NCBI GenBank assembly: GCA_015680685.1
Contig: MNCI01014438.1
Location: 893,599 to 957,598, forward strand
Direction of reading: 5' to 3'
Length of the DNA stretch: 64,000 nt
DNA from: Gnetum montanum
Taxonomy: Eukaryota; Streptophyta; Gnetopsida; Gnetales; Gnetaceae
In this document: positions 12,340 to 23,110 of the stretch, one piece after another
How positions within the stretch are numbered: the first letter of the stretch is position 1
Layout: each line of letters starts with the position of its first letter
Position numbers and translations under genes: made by a program
The notes under the pieces: generated by a model
What the model was told of the DNA's origin: nothing
Database searches by the model: none
What the model saw: the letters and a program-made list of their open reading frames with translations, nothing else

Positions 12340-13297
12340 CTATGTGGTCATATGCATTGTAACATGTTTTCTTTGTTTGGTTTTCCTTCCCTTCTTGAAG
12401 TTGTGCTTATAGGATGAAGCCTAGAGTCATCATGGAGATGCAACTTATCATCGTGGCAAGTCATCACATGACCTTGATGTGCAAGATTCAATGAGTTTGT
12501 CCTATTTTTCCAAGAGTGTTTATCTTATATAATTTCCATTACCATTCCCTTGAGCCCAACCCCATAGCCTAATTATTACCTTTCTTACCTTGGATAACAA
12601 TGTTGACTAATGTTTGACACTCATGAACTATGACCATATGACATCATCATGCTCCACCATCAAGATCATTAAGTGTAACACATCTCGTTCAATGGGAAAA
12701 CCACCAAGTACACTTGAATTATAAACCATCTTATTTATTATAAAACCATCTATGCCATCAAATGTAACACCTCTCACTCCATGAAAAAAAAATCAAATCA
12801 AAACCTACTTTGGGAAATAAACCAAATGAATGTTTCATCCCATAGAAAAAAAAGGGATGAAAAATTTCCAAGAATTTGGATAGCCAAAGAAAATTAAGAA
12901 ATAAACCTATGACTTTGAACATTCAAAGGAAGGAGCCCAATGATAAAAGAAAACTTGGAGTGAGGTCTTACTTCCTTAGATGCATTTTCTAAGTGAATCA
13001 CACTTCAAAGCATGGAGTGCCAAGACCTATCGATTAATCAACATGTTAGTTCCACACTGTAGATGTGATGTCAACACTTGGAATGCATTGTTAGTATCCA
13101 TAATCATTTCCCTATGACCTCACTACCATTTCACCATCATAACCTTCTCCCATCATTAGAAGCACTTTTGAACATGGTTCGATACTACTAAATCAAGCAT
13201 GGAGGGAAAACATTGGTGATAGGCTTGTAGTGGTGTTTTGTATTCTTTGTTGATGTCTCTCAGGTCAATCCTCTAGAAATCAACAAAGAGGGGCCAA
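12340..13297 (+). other. 3' UTR of element C with hairpin and polypurine tract
   Basis: 12350-12480 aligns with 49495-49600 of element B (TTGTGCTTATAGGATGA against TTGTGTTTGTAGGATGA, then GATGCA(A/T)CT and TCATC). The end is the 15-bp-stem hairpin 13244-13258/13275-13289 and the polypurine tract CAACAAAGAGGGGCCAA at 13281-13297, identical to that of B. Plus-strand synthesis of the 3' LTR would start here. The remainder is non-coding. Confidence 0.7.
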
Positions 13298-14194
13298 TGA
13301 AATACCACCAACAATTCATGTTGCATATTGTAACCTTCTTTTCCTTAAGTTTAGGTAAGACCTTATTGTAAATGTAAGGTATGTAGTCCATGAGCTACAA
13401 TCTTGCATACTTCAGGTTTTTGAGATTATAAAATGATCTAAAAGTTGTTATTTCTTCACTTCCCAAGTAGAAAAAGGTACCTCATGTCTATATTTGGGCT
13501 TGGAAAGGCTGAAAATGCCTTAGGAATGGCCAAAATTAGAAGTTTCATGGGTTTCTGTAGGGGTATAGCCTCAACTATGCTAGAACCATCTACCCCTACT
13601 GTAGATGGAATTGATGGGATTTTCCATTTTCAACCTAGCATAGTCACCATAGAAACAAAGCAAAGATGTAGCTTTCAAACTGTTGGGATTTTCCATTTCA
13701 TCTTTACCAACAATGACCAGCATAATCACCCCATGTTTTTAGTAGTTGCAACATCAGCAAAACAATGAAATAATGAAGTAATGGAATATGTAGCATTTCC
13801 TAAAAATGGAGTTAATAGAATTTTTAGTAGCTTTAGCATAGTTGAGATGGGTAGCATAGTAAGAATGGTGCCAGTGTAGTGATAAGGGTCTATTTACTAT
13901 CTATAGTAAATAGATAGATTTTGGTGGCTACATTCTTCTAGAATTACTATAAATGGCAACTACACTAAAGATACATGATCGTTGACACCTATAAATTAAC
14001 ACTAATCTACCAACAATCATGTTAGTGCTGTGCAAGCCCAAAAAATAGCCAATTCCACCCTATATAAACCACATGTAAATACCCTAATTTGGTTTAACAA
14101 CTTTGGCAAAAACAATACATTGCAAGCATTTTCCAATACCCAAGAGCACTTTGTAGCAAACACCTATTCATAGCCATACACCACTTTTGAGTAA
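13298..14194 (+). repeat. LTR of element C (start firm, end approximate)
   Basis: It starts TGAAATACC directly after the polypurine tract, like TGAAACATC in B. It carries the C word (CTAGCATAGTCACCATAG near 13637, and near 13840), TATATAAA at 14061-14068, and is followed at about 14195 by ATTGGTGTCTATGCTAGG, which resembles the primer-binding site of B (TTGGTGCTAGGAGG). If right, this LTR has internal sequence on both sides. Confidence 0.55.
14061..14068 (+). promoter_or_regulatory. TATA box of C LTR
   Basis: TATATAAA about 130 bp before the probable LTR end, the same relative position as in the LTRs of A and B. Confidence 0.6.
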
Positions 14195-14917
14195 AATTGG
14201 TGTCTATGCTAGGAATAGAGACTTACACATGATATCATTGCACCAAAATTTTAACACAATCCCATAGCCAAATTTGTAGATCTTAGTGAAAAGTAGTTGG
14301 ACTTGCAAAAAAATGGAGTTGGAAAACATTTGGATCATGGAGCTTCAAGTGCAGATTGCAAGTTCCAACAAACTTTAAGCACCATTGTCAGCAATGCTCT
14401 CAATAAGTTCCAATAATGGTTGAGTAGGGATGAGATAATCTTGTTACTAGGTTGAATTCCTTAAATTTATTAATACATGAGTCCTAGGTAATATGAGCAT
14501 TGCCAAGGTTATAGGAGTAAGGTATTTAGGAAACTAATTTTCAGATGAGACCAATCAACTCATGTCATGGTTACTAATCTTCTAGAAGGAACCTTAACAA
14601 TGACCTAAATCCATTACATTTTAGCAATAATACAATATGGGAAAGAGTTACTTGGATTAGTGTTTACCAATGTTTCATGTATTTGATGTACCTTGGTGAG
14701 GCATAATTAGATCTCCTAATCATTGATATCTTTGAATGAATCTTGGTTAGTGTGGTTCATGTTGAACATCATACACTTCATGGTTCCTTTGTAGATGTAT
14801 AGATCATCTCATGACACATCTGGTGATGGTCCATGGCTCTCCTTGCATCTTGGCTCCATAATGAATCTTGAAGTTGTAGTTGGTCCATGGTTCTAATTGT
14901 CCCTTGGGTCATGATTT
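14195..14917. other. Unassigned, possible leader of a second C-like element
   Basis: It follows the primer-binding-site-like sequence at 14195. A short frame begins ATGGAGTTGGAAAAC near 14312 but soon stops. No gag motif can be supported. The minus-strand frame at 14778-14969 has no recognisable domain. Confidence 0.35.
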
Positions 14918-14931
14918 GCTCCAATACCAAA
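14918..14931 (-). promoter_or_regulatory. Probable minus-strand primer-binding site, tRNA-iMet type
   Basis: On the minus strand TTTGGTATTGGAGC, close to the plant initiator-Met site TGGTATCAGAGC and to the site of copia element H (ATTGGTATTGGAGCC at 55504-55518). It implies an LTR lying to its right, ending near 14932. Confidence 0.45.
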
Positions 14932-15450
14932 CGAAACATCCTATTTCTAGATGTCATGGAAAATGTCAAATATACATTATATTATACATTATGCATAAGA
15001 AGATAATATACTAAACACCAAATATATGTAACATTTGACATTATGCGTAAAGAAAGTAATATGGAAAATGCAAAAGGAAAAAGGAAAGAATGCTTTATTG
15101 ATATTGAATAGTGTATTTAGATCATGTGATGAGAGTGTTCCTTGGGGATTTCTTCCTTCATCATCTATCCCTTAGAGGTAATCCATCACTACCATCATAG
15201 TTAGGCCTATAACCAACCAAAAGGGATGGCTAGTTCTCTTCCTATCCTACTTGACCTAGCACCTGTTACTCATCTTTACTAGCTCTGCAACTCCATGTTA
15301 GCATGACCTCTAATGCATAAGTATAAATGCCTTAGGTCAAATCCCCAAATGTCACCTTAAGAGAGACATTTGTTATTACAACTTTTTCTTTTAGGTATTA
15401 ATTACAATTTTCTTTTAGCACCTTGTTATGATAATGGTAACACTTATTAT
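14932..15450 (-). repeat. Degenerate LTR-like repeat, copy 1
   Basis: 15085-15400 resembles 17300-17610 in the same orientation: both have a TTTATT(G/A)AT(A/G) stretch, a ...TCTTCC...CTTAG...GGCAATCCA-like run, and the block CAACTCCAT...GGCATGACCTCTAA...TAAATG...TCAAA. Together with the primer site at 14918 this suggests an old minus-strand LTR. Copy 2 adjoins the 3' end of chromovirus G once element A is removed. Confidence 0.4.
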
Positions 15451-15479
15451 GAATAGGCACCATATTTGTTATGTAGTAT

Positions 15480-15910
15480 CACCATTTGGGAACAAGGACA
15501 TTACAGTGATTATAACTAGACCACAAATTTTGGTGAGACCACCAATAGTAATCATGAGTTACGATTAGATTGTGATCTACCACCATGGGATCATGGTAAG
15601 GTCATGATTGATCCTTTACTAGGACATTATCATGATCCATGATGGATAGACCATGAATTTATCATGATCTGTAATTGACATGAAATCTCATAAAATGCTT
15701 CAGAATGGGAAAAATTGTAGGAGAGGCTTAACCATAACTTTAGCACAACCCATAGTGTAGACCATAACGTAACCATAACTAGATAATGATGTTGTTATAT
15801 TTTACAATGAAATATGCTAAAAATGAAAAAGATAGATAAAGGATTGACCACAACCGCTAACTATGACTCATGATTAGTAAGGCAGTCTTATCATGACTTG
15901 TGATTTTATG
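15480..15910. repeat. Dispersed word ATCATGATC
   Basis: ATCATGA-type dyads recur (near 15502, 15593, 15605, 15640-15662, 15868, 15890), often paired with CCATGGGATC or GATCCATGATGG. No reading frame is present. Confidence 0.4.
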
Positions 15911-17250
15911 GAAAAAATTGAAAATGAGAAAAAATATCATGAAAAAATCATCAAATCATTGGAAAATTCCAAGAAACATTAGGGTCATCAAGGACATGGT
16001 CAAAAAATCATAAAAAAAAACTCTATAAATTTGTATAAAAGTAACCAACAACAAAATGACATCAAAAAAAGGTTTAAATCCTAAGCAAGTTCTTTCAACA
16101 TTCACAAAATGGAAAAGACATTGAATATCTCAAAATAGTCAAAATCCAATAGAACCTATGATAATTCGAATATAATGGCATATCAATACATATATATTGG
16201 GTAATACTCCATGTCTAAAAATAATTTTATGAAAATTCCAACCAAATCCTATTTCTGAAATTGAAAAAAGGTAATAAAATTATAGCTAAAGAATCATCAA
16301 AATTATACATAGAAAATTAGGTAATAATAAGTGAGAAAAGTAATATCCAACCCCTTCATAAAAATTTAAATAAAATAAACAAAATCCATCTTATGATAAA
16401 TGTACACAAGCCTATGAATCAAAAATAAGAAGAAAAGGTGTCAAGATTACTCACTTTAAAGAATAGAAGTATCAATCCACTAGCACCATACCAATTCAGT
16501 TATGCTCTCTCTTTGATCTACACACATGAAATAGTAGAACTTCATAAGTGTTTAGTTTAGCAGTGTTTTTGCATTAAAAAAATAGATGAAAAAGTATCTA
16601 ATTGAATGGAGTATGAGATTTTTATGGAAAATATCTGAAAATCCTAATGTAGAAAAACTAACTAATCTTCTAAGTATTAACAATTATAATATAAATAATA
16701 TACCTTTCAAAACTTATGTAATGTATGTACCCTTCATAAAAATAATTACTCATATCAAAATCATGAAAGAAGGAAATACACATGCCATATTAATTAATTA
16801 TTAAAATAAAAATAATATGCTCACACAAGAATCAACCATATCATTCCATACCCATGCCATGATCATATCACAACCTCCATTGAATATACCAATCTCATCC
16901 ACCAAGTTAATGCATACTAGTTAAAAATACATAATAATAAAAATAAGAAATTTCAATACAAGGATAGAATTATAACTAAATAACAAGAGTACCTAAATCA
17001 TAACACCTTGACCAAAGCATAAATAGACACAATCACATAGATAAATATAGTAATCTAGATATTTAAAAATATAGGTTATTACATCCATGCTCTATTGGCC
17101 TTTATATTAAATAAGAAAAGAGTAGAAAATTATGAACTTCTCATCTTGATTAGCCAAAATAATTTGAGGTGGTATTGAACTTCTCATCCCCTTCATGAAT
17201 GTTAATGATTACGATCATTCTTCATGTAAAATCATTATCACATATTGAAA
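15911..17250. other. AT-rich non-coding sequence
   Basis: Long A/T runs and no coding signal. The plus-strand frame at 16586-16804 is a by-product of low GC with an Asn/Ile/Lys-rich composition. Confidence 0.6.
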
Positions 17251-17299
17251 TAAGCTAAATTGTGCATTAGAACATAAACCTAATAGTAAGAGAATTGAA

Positions 17300-17691
17300 T
17301 AGAAAGGAAAATAAATGGTGAAATTTATTAATGAAATTTATCTAAGTACATTGTCAACAACCTTAGGTTATCTTCCTCTAATACTTAGGATTCTTAAAGG
17401 CAATCCAACATTGCCACCATAATTAGAACATAAAAATAAAGGGGTGATTAATCCCTTCTTATCCCTTCATCCAACTCTTTTTACTCATTGTTTTGATGCC
17501 CCAACTCCATCCTTGGCATGACCTCTAAGTATTGGCTTTAAATGTCATACATCAAAACCATCCCTAAGGGGTACCGTGAGTAGTTACAACTCATTAAAAT
17601 GAGGCACCCCTTCTTTCAAAGGTTAGATTCATTGTTAATGATACACGTATACCCTTGACAAAGGAGAATATATTATATTCTATTGAGCTTA
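17300..17691 (-). repeat. Degenerate LTR-like repeat, copy 2
   Basis: Partner of 15085-15400. With element A and its target duplication removed, it runs directly into 53705 and the integrase end of chromovirus G, so it may be part of the 3' end of G. Confidence 0.4.
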
Positions 17692-17696
17692 ATAAT
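17692..17696. repeat. Target-site duplication of element A, left
   Basis: ATAAT, identical to 53700-53704 on the other side of the element. Confidence 0.85.
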
Positions 17697-19543
17697 TGTA
17701 GTGATCGAAAATGTCGGTGTCTGGAACATTGAGAGGTTGCTAGGTGAATAGTTTAACCCCAGATTCGTGTGAGGACCGTACTAGAGAGAAACGGAAACAA
17801 GGCACCCTGAATGGTCTGGTTGATCAGACAGGGACTTAATAGGTATATCTTAACCTTTTCGTAAACATTGGTTTTGGAAGTGAGACACACGGAGTAGATT
17901 GATGATCAATAAATGAAAAATGGTGAAAATAGTGCAAAACAAAGATTATATAGTAAGGAAATAGCAAAACAAACTTTGGCGAGAAAGTGAACCACCCCAA
18001 GGTCATGGATTTGATGCTTTGTCTTGCTAAAAGGGGTACAACAAGTTATGAAGCACTAGAGAGACTCTACTTACACTGAACGGTATGGTTATAGGTCTTC
18101 TACTTGCTACTTTGTTCGCTAAGATGCCAAAATGCTTGACTCACAAAGGGATGTTTGGAGCCAACTAGAGAACTCAAGGGTAACTAGAGTGCTCAAAAAT
18201 GCTAACTATGCTCTTTGAAAGCCAACTTAAAAGCCAACTATGCCAAAAAGCCAACCCCCTTAACATTGTTTACCAGGGTATTTATAGGGCCAGGAGTAGG
18301 AGAGAAACATGGTTTGGATGCCAGGTGTCCTAGAACCCTCAAGGTGCTAACATGTCTGTACCTTGTAGGTGTGCGACGATGGATGTGAACTTTGTTACGC
18401 TATGACCATATCGTCAAAACTGCATATGCCGAAATCCAGTGTGCTAACAATGTAAGCAAAATGGAGCTTATGCTCTAGGACTACATCTTCCCTCCTCTTA
18501 CAAGTAGGGTCAAGCGTAGGAACAATTTTTTGGGAGTTGACCAGGGATATGCAAAATGAAGTAAAATTGCTGATTTTGCCAAGGAGATGCTAGAGTGAGA
18601 AAGATTGTTGCCAATAAGTTCTAGAGTTACCCAAAGACATCTTGATGCTTCTGTGCCAGTGTTGCACTACTCACGTTGTTGAGCACATTAGTGTAGCATA
18701 AGTAGCTTCTTGCTACACTGTGCTATGCTACATAGCATGGCATAGCATAGCTACTAGCCTTGGCAGAAATTTGAGTAGGGGCCGAAGAGCATTTGTCTGA
18801 GGCTTAGTCAGGCTAACAACTGCAACTCTTTTCCTCTATGGTAGAAAGCCTTTGGACTTGTTGAGTCATCCTTGGGTCATTCCACTACCTTTATACCATT
18901 GCTACACTGTGCTATGCTATGTAGCGTAGCATAACATAGTAGCTGGGGTATCATGCATCCTTGTTCAATTTTCCATTTTCTAGCAAGAAACTTTGCTTGA
19001 GGCCTGAGGGCTAAGTGGGGTAGGGAGTTTTGGAGGACAAAGTCTTGCCAAAGTGTTTTCTTCTTGTTGAAATCATTTGGCAAGATGTGCCTTTCTACTC
19101 TACCTTTGCTACACTGTGGTACACTGCATAGTGTAGCATCTTGTGTTGGCTGAATCCTGACTTGTCTTGTAATCATTTTGTCAACTAGCATTTGGACGCT
19201 TGAGTGGTTATTTTTCAGGCTTGCTACGCTACACAGCCTAGCGTAGCATAGCAGACTTCACTAGAAAACTTGCCAAACTATTTTGCTCATCCCAAACACT
19301 TTTGCAAACTCTTACCATGGTCTCTGGGTAGATTGTCAGTCAGGTCAATTGTCTAATTGGGCAGGCCGGAGAGTCCAGTAGGCTTGTTAGTAGTAGAAAT
19401 AGAAAACTTACCGGATTGGATAGTCTATCCTCAGTGCCTACACTTTCTTGCCAAACCATCATGACGCTGCACTTGTGGAAGTCCTTGCCTAAATTCCAAG
19501 ACTCTGCTGAAGCATGAGAGTCTTGAAATTTTATGGTGTTTCA
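17697..19543 (-). repeat. 3' LTR of element A
   Basis: It aligns end to end with 33962-34082 + 51967-53699. It holds a TATA box (minus strand TATAAATA at 18279-18286) and the A-specific word, GCTACGCTACATAGCGTAGC-like, near 18710, 18900, 19105 and 19217. Divergence from the other LTR is roughly 10-15% by eye, mostly transitions. Short frames inside it are not genes. Confidence 0.9.
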
Positions 19544-19597
19544 TTGGGTCCTCTTTGTCAACATCTAGAGGATCTACTTGACAGATGTCGACAAAGA
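19544..19597 (-). promoter_or_regulatory. Polypurine tract and adjoining hairpin of element A
   Basis: On the minus strand the tract GACAAAGAGGACCCAA abuts the 3' LTR. It is embedded in an inverted repeat, TCTTTGTCAACATCT at 19552-19566 and AGATGTCGACAAAGA at 19583-19597 (14 of 15 pair, 16-nt loop). The same arrangement is at 13244-13297 in C and, weaker, at 50429-50483 in B. Confidence 0.75.
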
Positions 19598-20945
19598 ATA
19601 CAAAACACCATGAAGGATAATATGTGAACATCGCTCTCCGGTGGTCACTCAGATGTCGCTTTGCTATGCTTGGGAGTATTAGGATAGTCATGCAGGAAAA
19701 GAGGAAAAGGATAGATTTAAGGGGATAGGTTCAGGAAAGGGGAAGATGTAGCATAGTGTGGTCCCTCGTTGGAGTGCTTGGGAGGGAAGCAGCACGTGTG
19801 GGCGTCCTCCTTTTGCTGGCTTCTAATGTCTCATCGAAATGCTTAGAGTTGGTTATTTTGAAATAGCTATTGTGCCATTTGATTTGGGCACACGTTCTTT
19901 TATTTTATTTTTATTTTTTTGAGCCCCCCCTTTTTTTTGCTTTGTTACGCTTTTGCGCTTTTCTTTTGCTATTTAGCCTTGTTCACTTACAAACAACCTT
20001 GTTGTCACAGGACTGGTGTTTCCTCCCCAAGATGAGTTGTGTTACATCCATGTGGGGCTTTGACTTGCCTGTAGATGCTTCTCGTTATTCGCATCATGGA
20101 CTTTGTGGTTGAGCATATGGGAGGGCTTTACATGCATTGAGAAATCTTGTAAAAGAGATGTGAAAAGGGAAACTGTGAGTGTAAGAAATGAGATGATGAA
20201 GGTTAAGAGGAAGGGAAGGATGTGTACTCCCAAGTAGCTAAGCTAGTTAGAGTGATCACATTAGAATGATGTAGTGCCCTGTCCTCCTAGTGAAACACAT
20301 CCTTGACTGACACCATCTTGGTCTGTATCCTACAAGCACAACAGAAAGTAGACTAGAGAAATGTAACCATGAAATGTAGTTAGGAAAAGGTCTTACTTGC
20401 TTTAGACACCACTGAAGTGGCAGGCACTGTTGCTGAGGCATGCAACATATAAAGCAAGAAGGCCAGCAGTAGTTCTAGCAATAGTAGATTAAAGGGGCCG
20501 GCACTGAGGGGGCTGGGAGTTTCGGCGATGCGAATGCTTAGGAGTCCCCACCCAAGACAAACATCTTGTAATTTAGTTGTAAGGTGAGAGACCCAATAGC
20601 TGAATTTCTTTTCAGCTCAGATGATAGTAGGGGCTGGAGGATAGCAACCATGTGGCTAGGCCACAATAGTGCTAGAATTCCAGCAGCAGGTGTTGACAAC
20701 GGAAGCTACTACCAGGGGGACAGGCTGTGGTAGCAGTATCTTTGAAAGGTTAACAAGATGTTAAACAATATATCTGGAGGATTAGAAAGATGCCAAGGGT
20801 AGTGTCATTGCATATGTTCCAAAGGATGCTTTCTTGTCATCATGAACTACGTTCTAGAACTACAATGCCTCCCCCCGTGTCGACACTGTGCATGCTTGCT
20901 TATTTGTAGGGTCATAGATGCAAGCTGGGAACGTTGTGCTGCGAA
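19598..20945 (-). other. 3' UTR of element A
   Basis: Non-coding. It contains low-complexity T and CCCCCC runs near 19900-19940. The short frames here (19870-20112, 20042-20233, 20256-20441) have no motif and are not conserved in B. Confidence 0.6.
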
Positions 20946-21280
20946 CCCAGTCTAAGGTCTTAATAGACCATTATATGTATTGGTTTAAGGTCCCAGCAAA
21001 TCGTGATGTGCTAGTTTAAAGTTCTAGTAGACCGTTGTGCTATTTTAAGGTCCTAGTAGACCATTGTGCTAGTTTATTGTCGTAGTGGATGGTGGATGGG
21101 CTAGTTTAAGGTTGTAGCGGACTTTCTATGCTAGTTTAACATCATAGTGGATGTTCTGTGCCAATTTATAGTCATAGCAGAGTATTTGTGCTAGTTTGTA
21201 ATCATAGCGGACTATCTGTGCCAGTTTATAGTCATAGAGGACTCTCTGTGCCAATTTATAGTCATAGTGGACTATGGTGC
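20946..21280. repeat. Tandem repeat downstream of IN (A)
   Basis: About nine copies of a 34-38 bp unit, plus-strand form GTGCTAGTTTAAGGTC-TAGTAGAC drifting to GTGCCAGTTTATAGTCATAG. Its complement matches the units at 49010-49320 in B (GACTATAAACTAGC). Tat elements are known for hypervariable tandem repeats in the 3' UTR. Confidence 0.85.
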
Positions 21281-21289
21281 TTACCTTGC

Positions 21290-22236
21290 CTTTGCATCAG
21301 ATATAGTATGGCTTAAGGTACAAGTGGTTCACTGGATTTGCAAACTCTCTGCCATCCATGTCTACCAGTTTGAAGCCTCCATTCTCATAGGCTTTTGTGA
21401 CTATGAATGGACCTTCCTAGTTTGCTAAAAACTTGTTCACATGTTCTTGGACAACTTTGAGAACTAGGTCCCCCTTTTTTATTGGTTGTCGATGTAGGTT
21501 GGAGTGATGCTTTTGCCGCTACTTGTCTTGGTACCATTCAATACGACCTAGTGTTTGTGCATGCTCTTCCTCTAGGGAGTCGAGGTCGATGATCCTTGAC
21601 TTGTTGTTCTGGGCCTTATTCATGATGCTTGAAAGGATCATCTAAAGTGATGGTACCTACAATTCAAGAGGTAACACTACTTCAGATCTATAAACTAGGC
21701 TATAAGGAGTCTTACTTATAGCTGTTCTACACGTCGTACGGTAGGCCCACAGCATGTAGAGGATTTTCTCATGCCATCACCTCTTGCTATTGCTAAGCAT
21801 CATTTTAAGCAAGTTGATGATGGCCTTGTTTGTTGCCTCCACCTGACCATTTCCCTACGGGTAGTATGATAAAAAAAGAATTTCTTGATGCCAAGGTTGC
21901 TACAAAAGGTTTTGGGTTCCGCACTACTAAACTGTGGCCCATTGTCCTTCATGATAGTCATGGGAAGACCAAACCTTGCCACTATGTTATCTAAGATAAA
22001 GTGGCAAACTTGTTGGGATGTAGTTTTCCTAAGGGGGATAGCCTTTGCCCACTTTGTAAAGTACTCGGTGGCAGTGATGATGAAGCTATGTCCTATGGAA
22101 GACTTAGGTGTTATGGGTCCTATGATATCTAGTCCCCATTATTGGAATGACCACATGATTTGTGTAGGGTGCAACTAAATAGGTGAAACGTGTATAATAT
22201 TTGCATGAGGTTGGCATGTATCACACGTCCTACCTT
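21290..22236 (-). pseudogene. Integrase of element A
   Basis: Minus strand. Only the last part of the zinc finger survives (CDTCQ near 22215), followed by the core: WGLDIIGPI near 22130, FIITATEYFTKWAKAIPL near 22060-22010 and DNGPQFSSAE near 21950. A frameshift near 21880 is followed by the chain GNGQVEATNKAI. The C-terminal domain ends with VNHLYLKPYYI near 21300. The zinc-finger histidines are missing because the preceding archaeal-type RNase H runs almost directly into CDTCQ, a deletion. Non-functional. Confidence 0.85.
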
Positions 22237-22239
22237 TAT

Positions 22240-23110
22240 GCCAATGTGTATAAGACATCTGCTATAGTATTCTCGCTACATGGCACATGTTGGATATTTA
22301 TCATTGTAAACTGTTTCAACAAGTTTTTGGCCAAATCAAAATAAGGTTGTAAATTTGGAGCTTTACAGGCATAGATTTCAGTGATCTGGTGGACAATAAG
22401 TTGGGAATTCTCTCAAATTGCCAAATGTTGGATCTTTAATTGCTAGGCTGCTAAAATGCCCCTAATGAGTCCTTCGTACTCAGATACATTGTTTGTACAA
22501 AGGAACATAAAATAGTAAACAAAAGGTTGAATATCCCCTGAGGGGAATGTAATGACGATGGTAGCACTACCACCTCCCCCGGTTGAGGTGTCGTCGAAAT
22601 GCAAAGTGGCCTTGAAGTGCAATGGCATAGGGTTCATACTGCTAACATGTTCATCGGGGAATTCTAACTCTATAGTTTCCTAATCATCAATGGGTGAGGT
22701 TGTAAGCTACGTAGCTATCACTTGTCCTTTCATTGATGATTGGGCTACATAGTGTAAATTGAATTCCATCGTTATAGCTTTCCATCGGGCTATCTTGCTA
22801 CTCTCGTATAAGTTGTTTGTGATAGCCCGAAGTACGTTTCTCTTGCATATAATGTTAACCTAGCGACGGAATAGGTAGTATCTCCTCTTTTTTAGTGCAA
22901 ATACTAGGGAGAGAAAATTCCTTTCTACTTCGTTGTATTTCACTTTGTAGACTATTAATGCATGGCTCAGGTAATAAAATGGGATTTCAGAGCCATCCTC
23001 TCTTTTCTAGCATAACAGTGCTATGATAGATGTGTCCAAGGTGGCAAGGTAGATGTAGAAAGACTTATCCCTTTGTGGTGGGTAAACAGTTGGGATGTGT
23101 AAAAGCTCTT
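22240..23110 (-). pseudogene. RNase H and archaeal-type RNase H of element A
   Basis: Minus strand. The gypsy RNase H is at about 23090-22690 (FYIYLATLD, YYLSHALIVYKVKYNEVER, then ICKRNVLRAITNN), followed by a linker and the second, archaeal-type RNase H at 22637-22240 (LHFDDTSTGGGGSATIVI, CTNNVSEYEGLIRGI, and the late HVPCSENTIADVL). A second RNase H is the hallmark of the Tat clade. Several stops are present. Confidence 0.85.

Larger units (their letters stand above)
7740..14194 (+). mobile_element. Element C: non-autonomous Tat-like LTR element, partial
   Basis: No gag, RT or IN is present, yet the non-coding landmarks of elements A and B recur in order: short tandem repeats (7741-7880, 11225-11290, 11555-11650, 12283-12315), an array of an element-specific word (8940-11175), a 3' UTR similar to that of B (12340-13297), a polypurine tract identical to that of B (13281-13297) and an LTR start TGAAAT at 13298. 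It looks like an internally deleted relative that keeps the cis sequences. The 5' LTR was not found, so the left boundary is only the first recognisable repeat. Confidence 0.6.

Noticed and set aside
13445-13768. 107-codon plus-strand frame
   Set aside because: Lies in the LTR of C and contains the C word; no domain.
19870-20112. Hydrophobic 80-codon frame resembling a membrane peptide
   Set aside because: Due to T-rich low-complexity sequence in the 3' UTR of A; not found in B.
20946-21280. CRISPR-like array
   Set aside because: Units are contiguous degenerate tandem copies without unique equal-length spacers, inside a plant retrotransposon 3' UTR.
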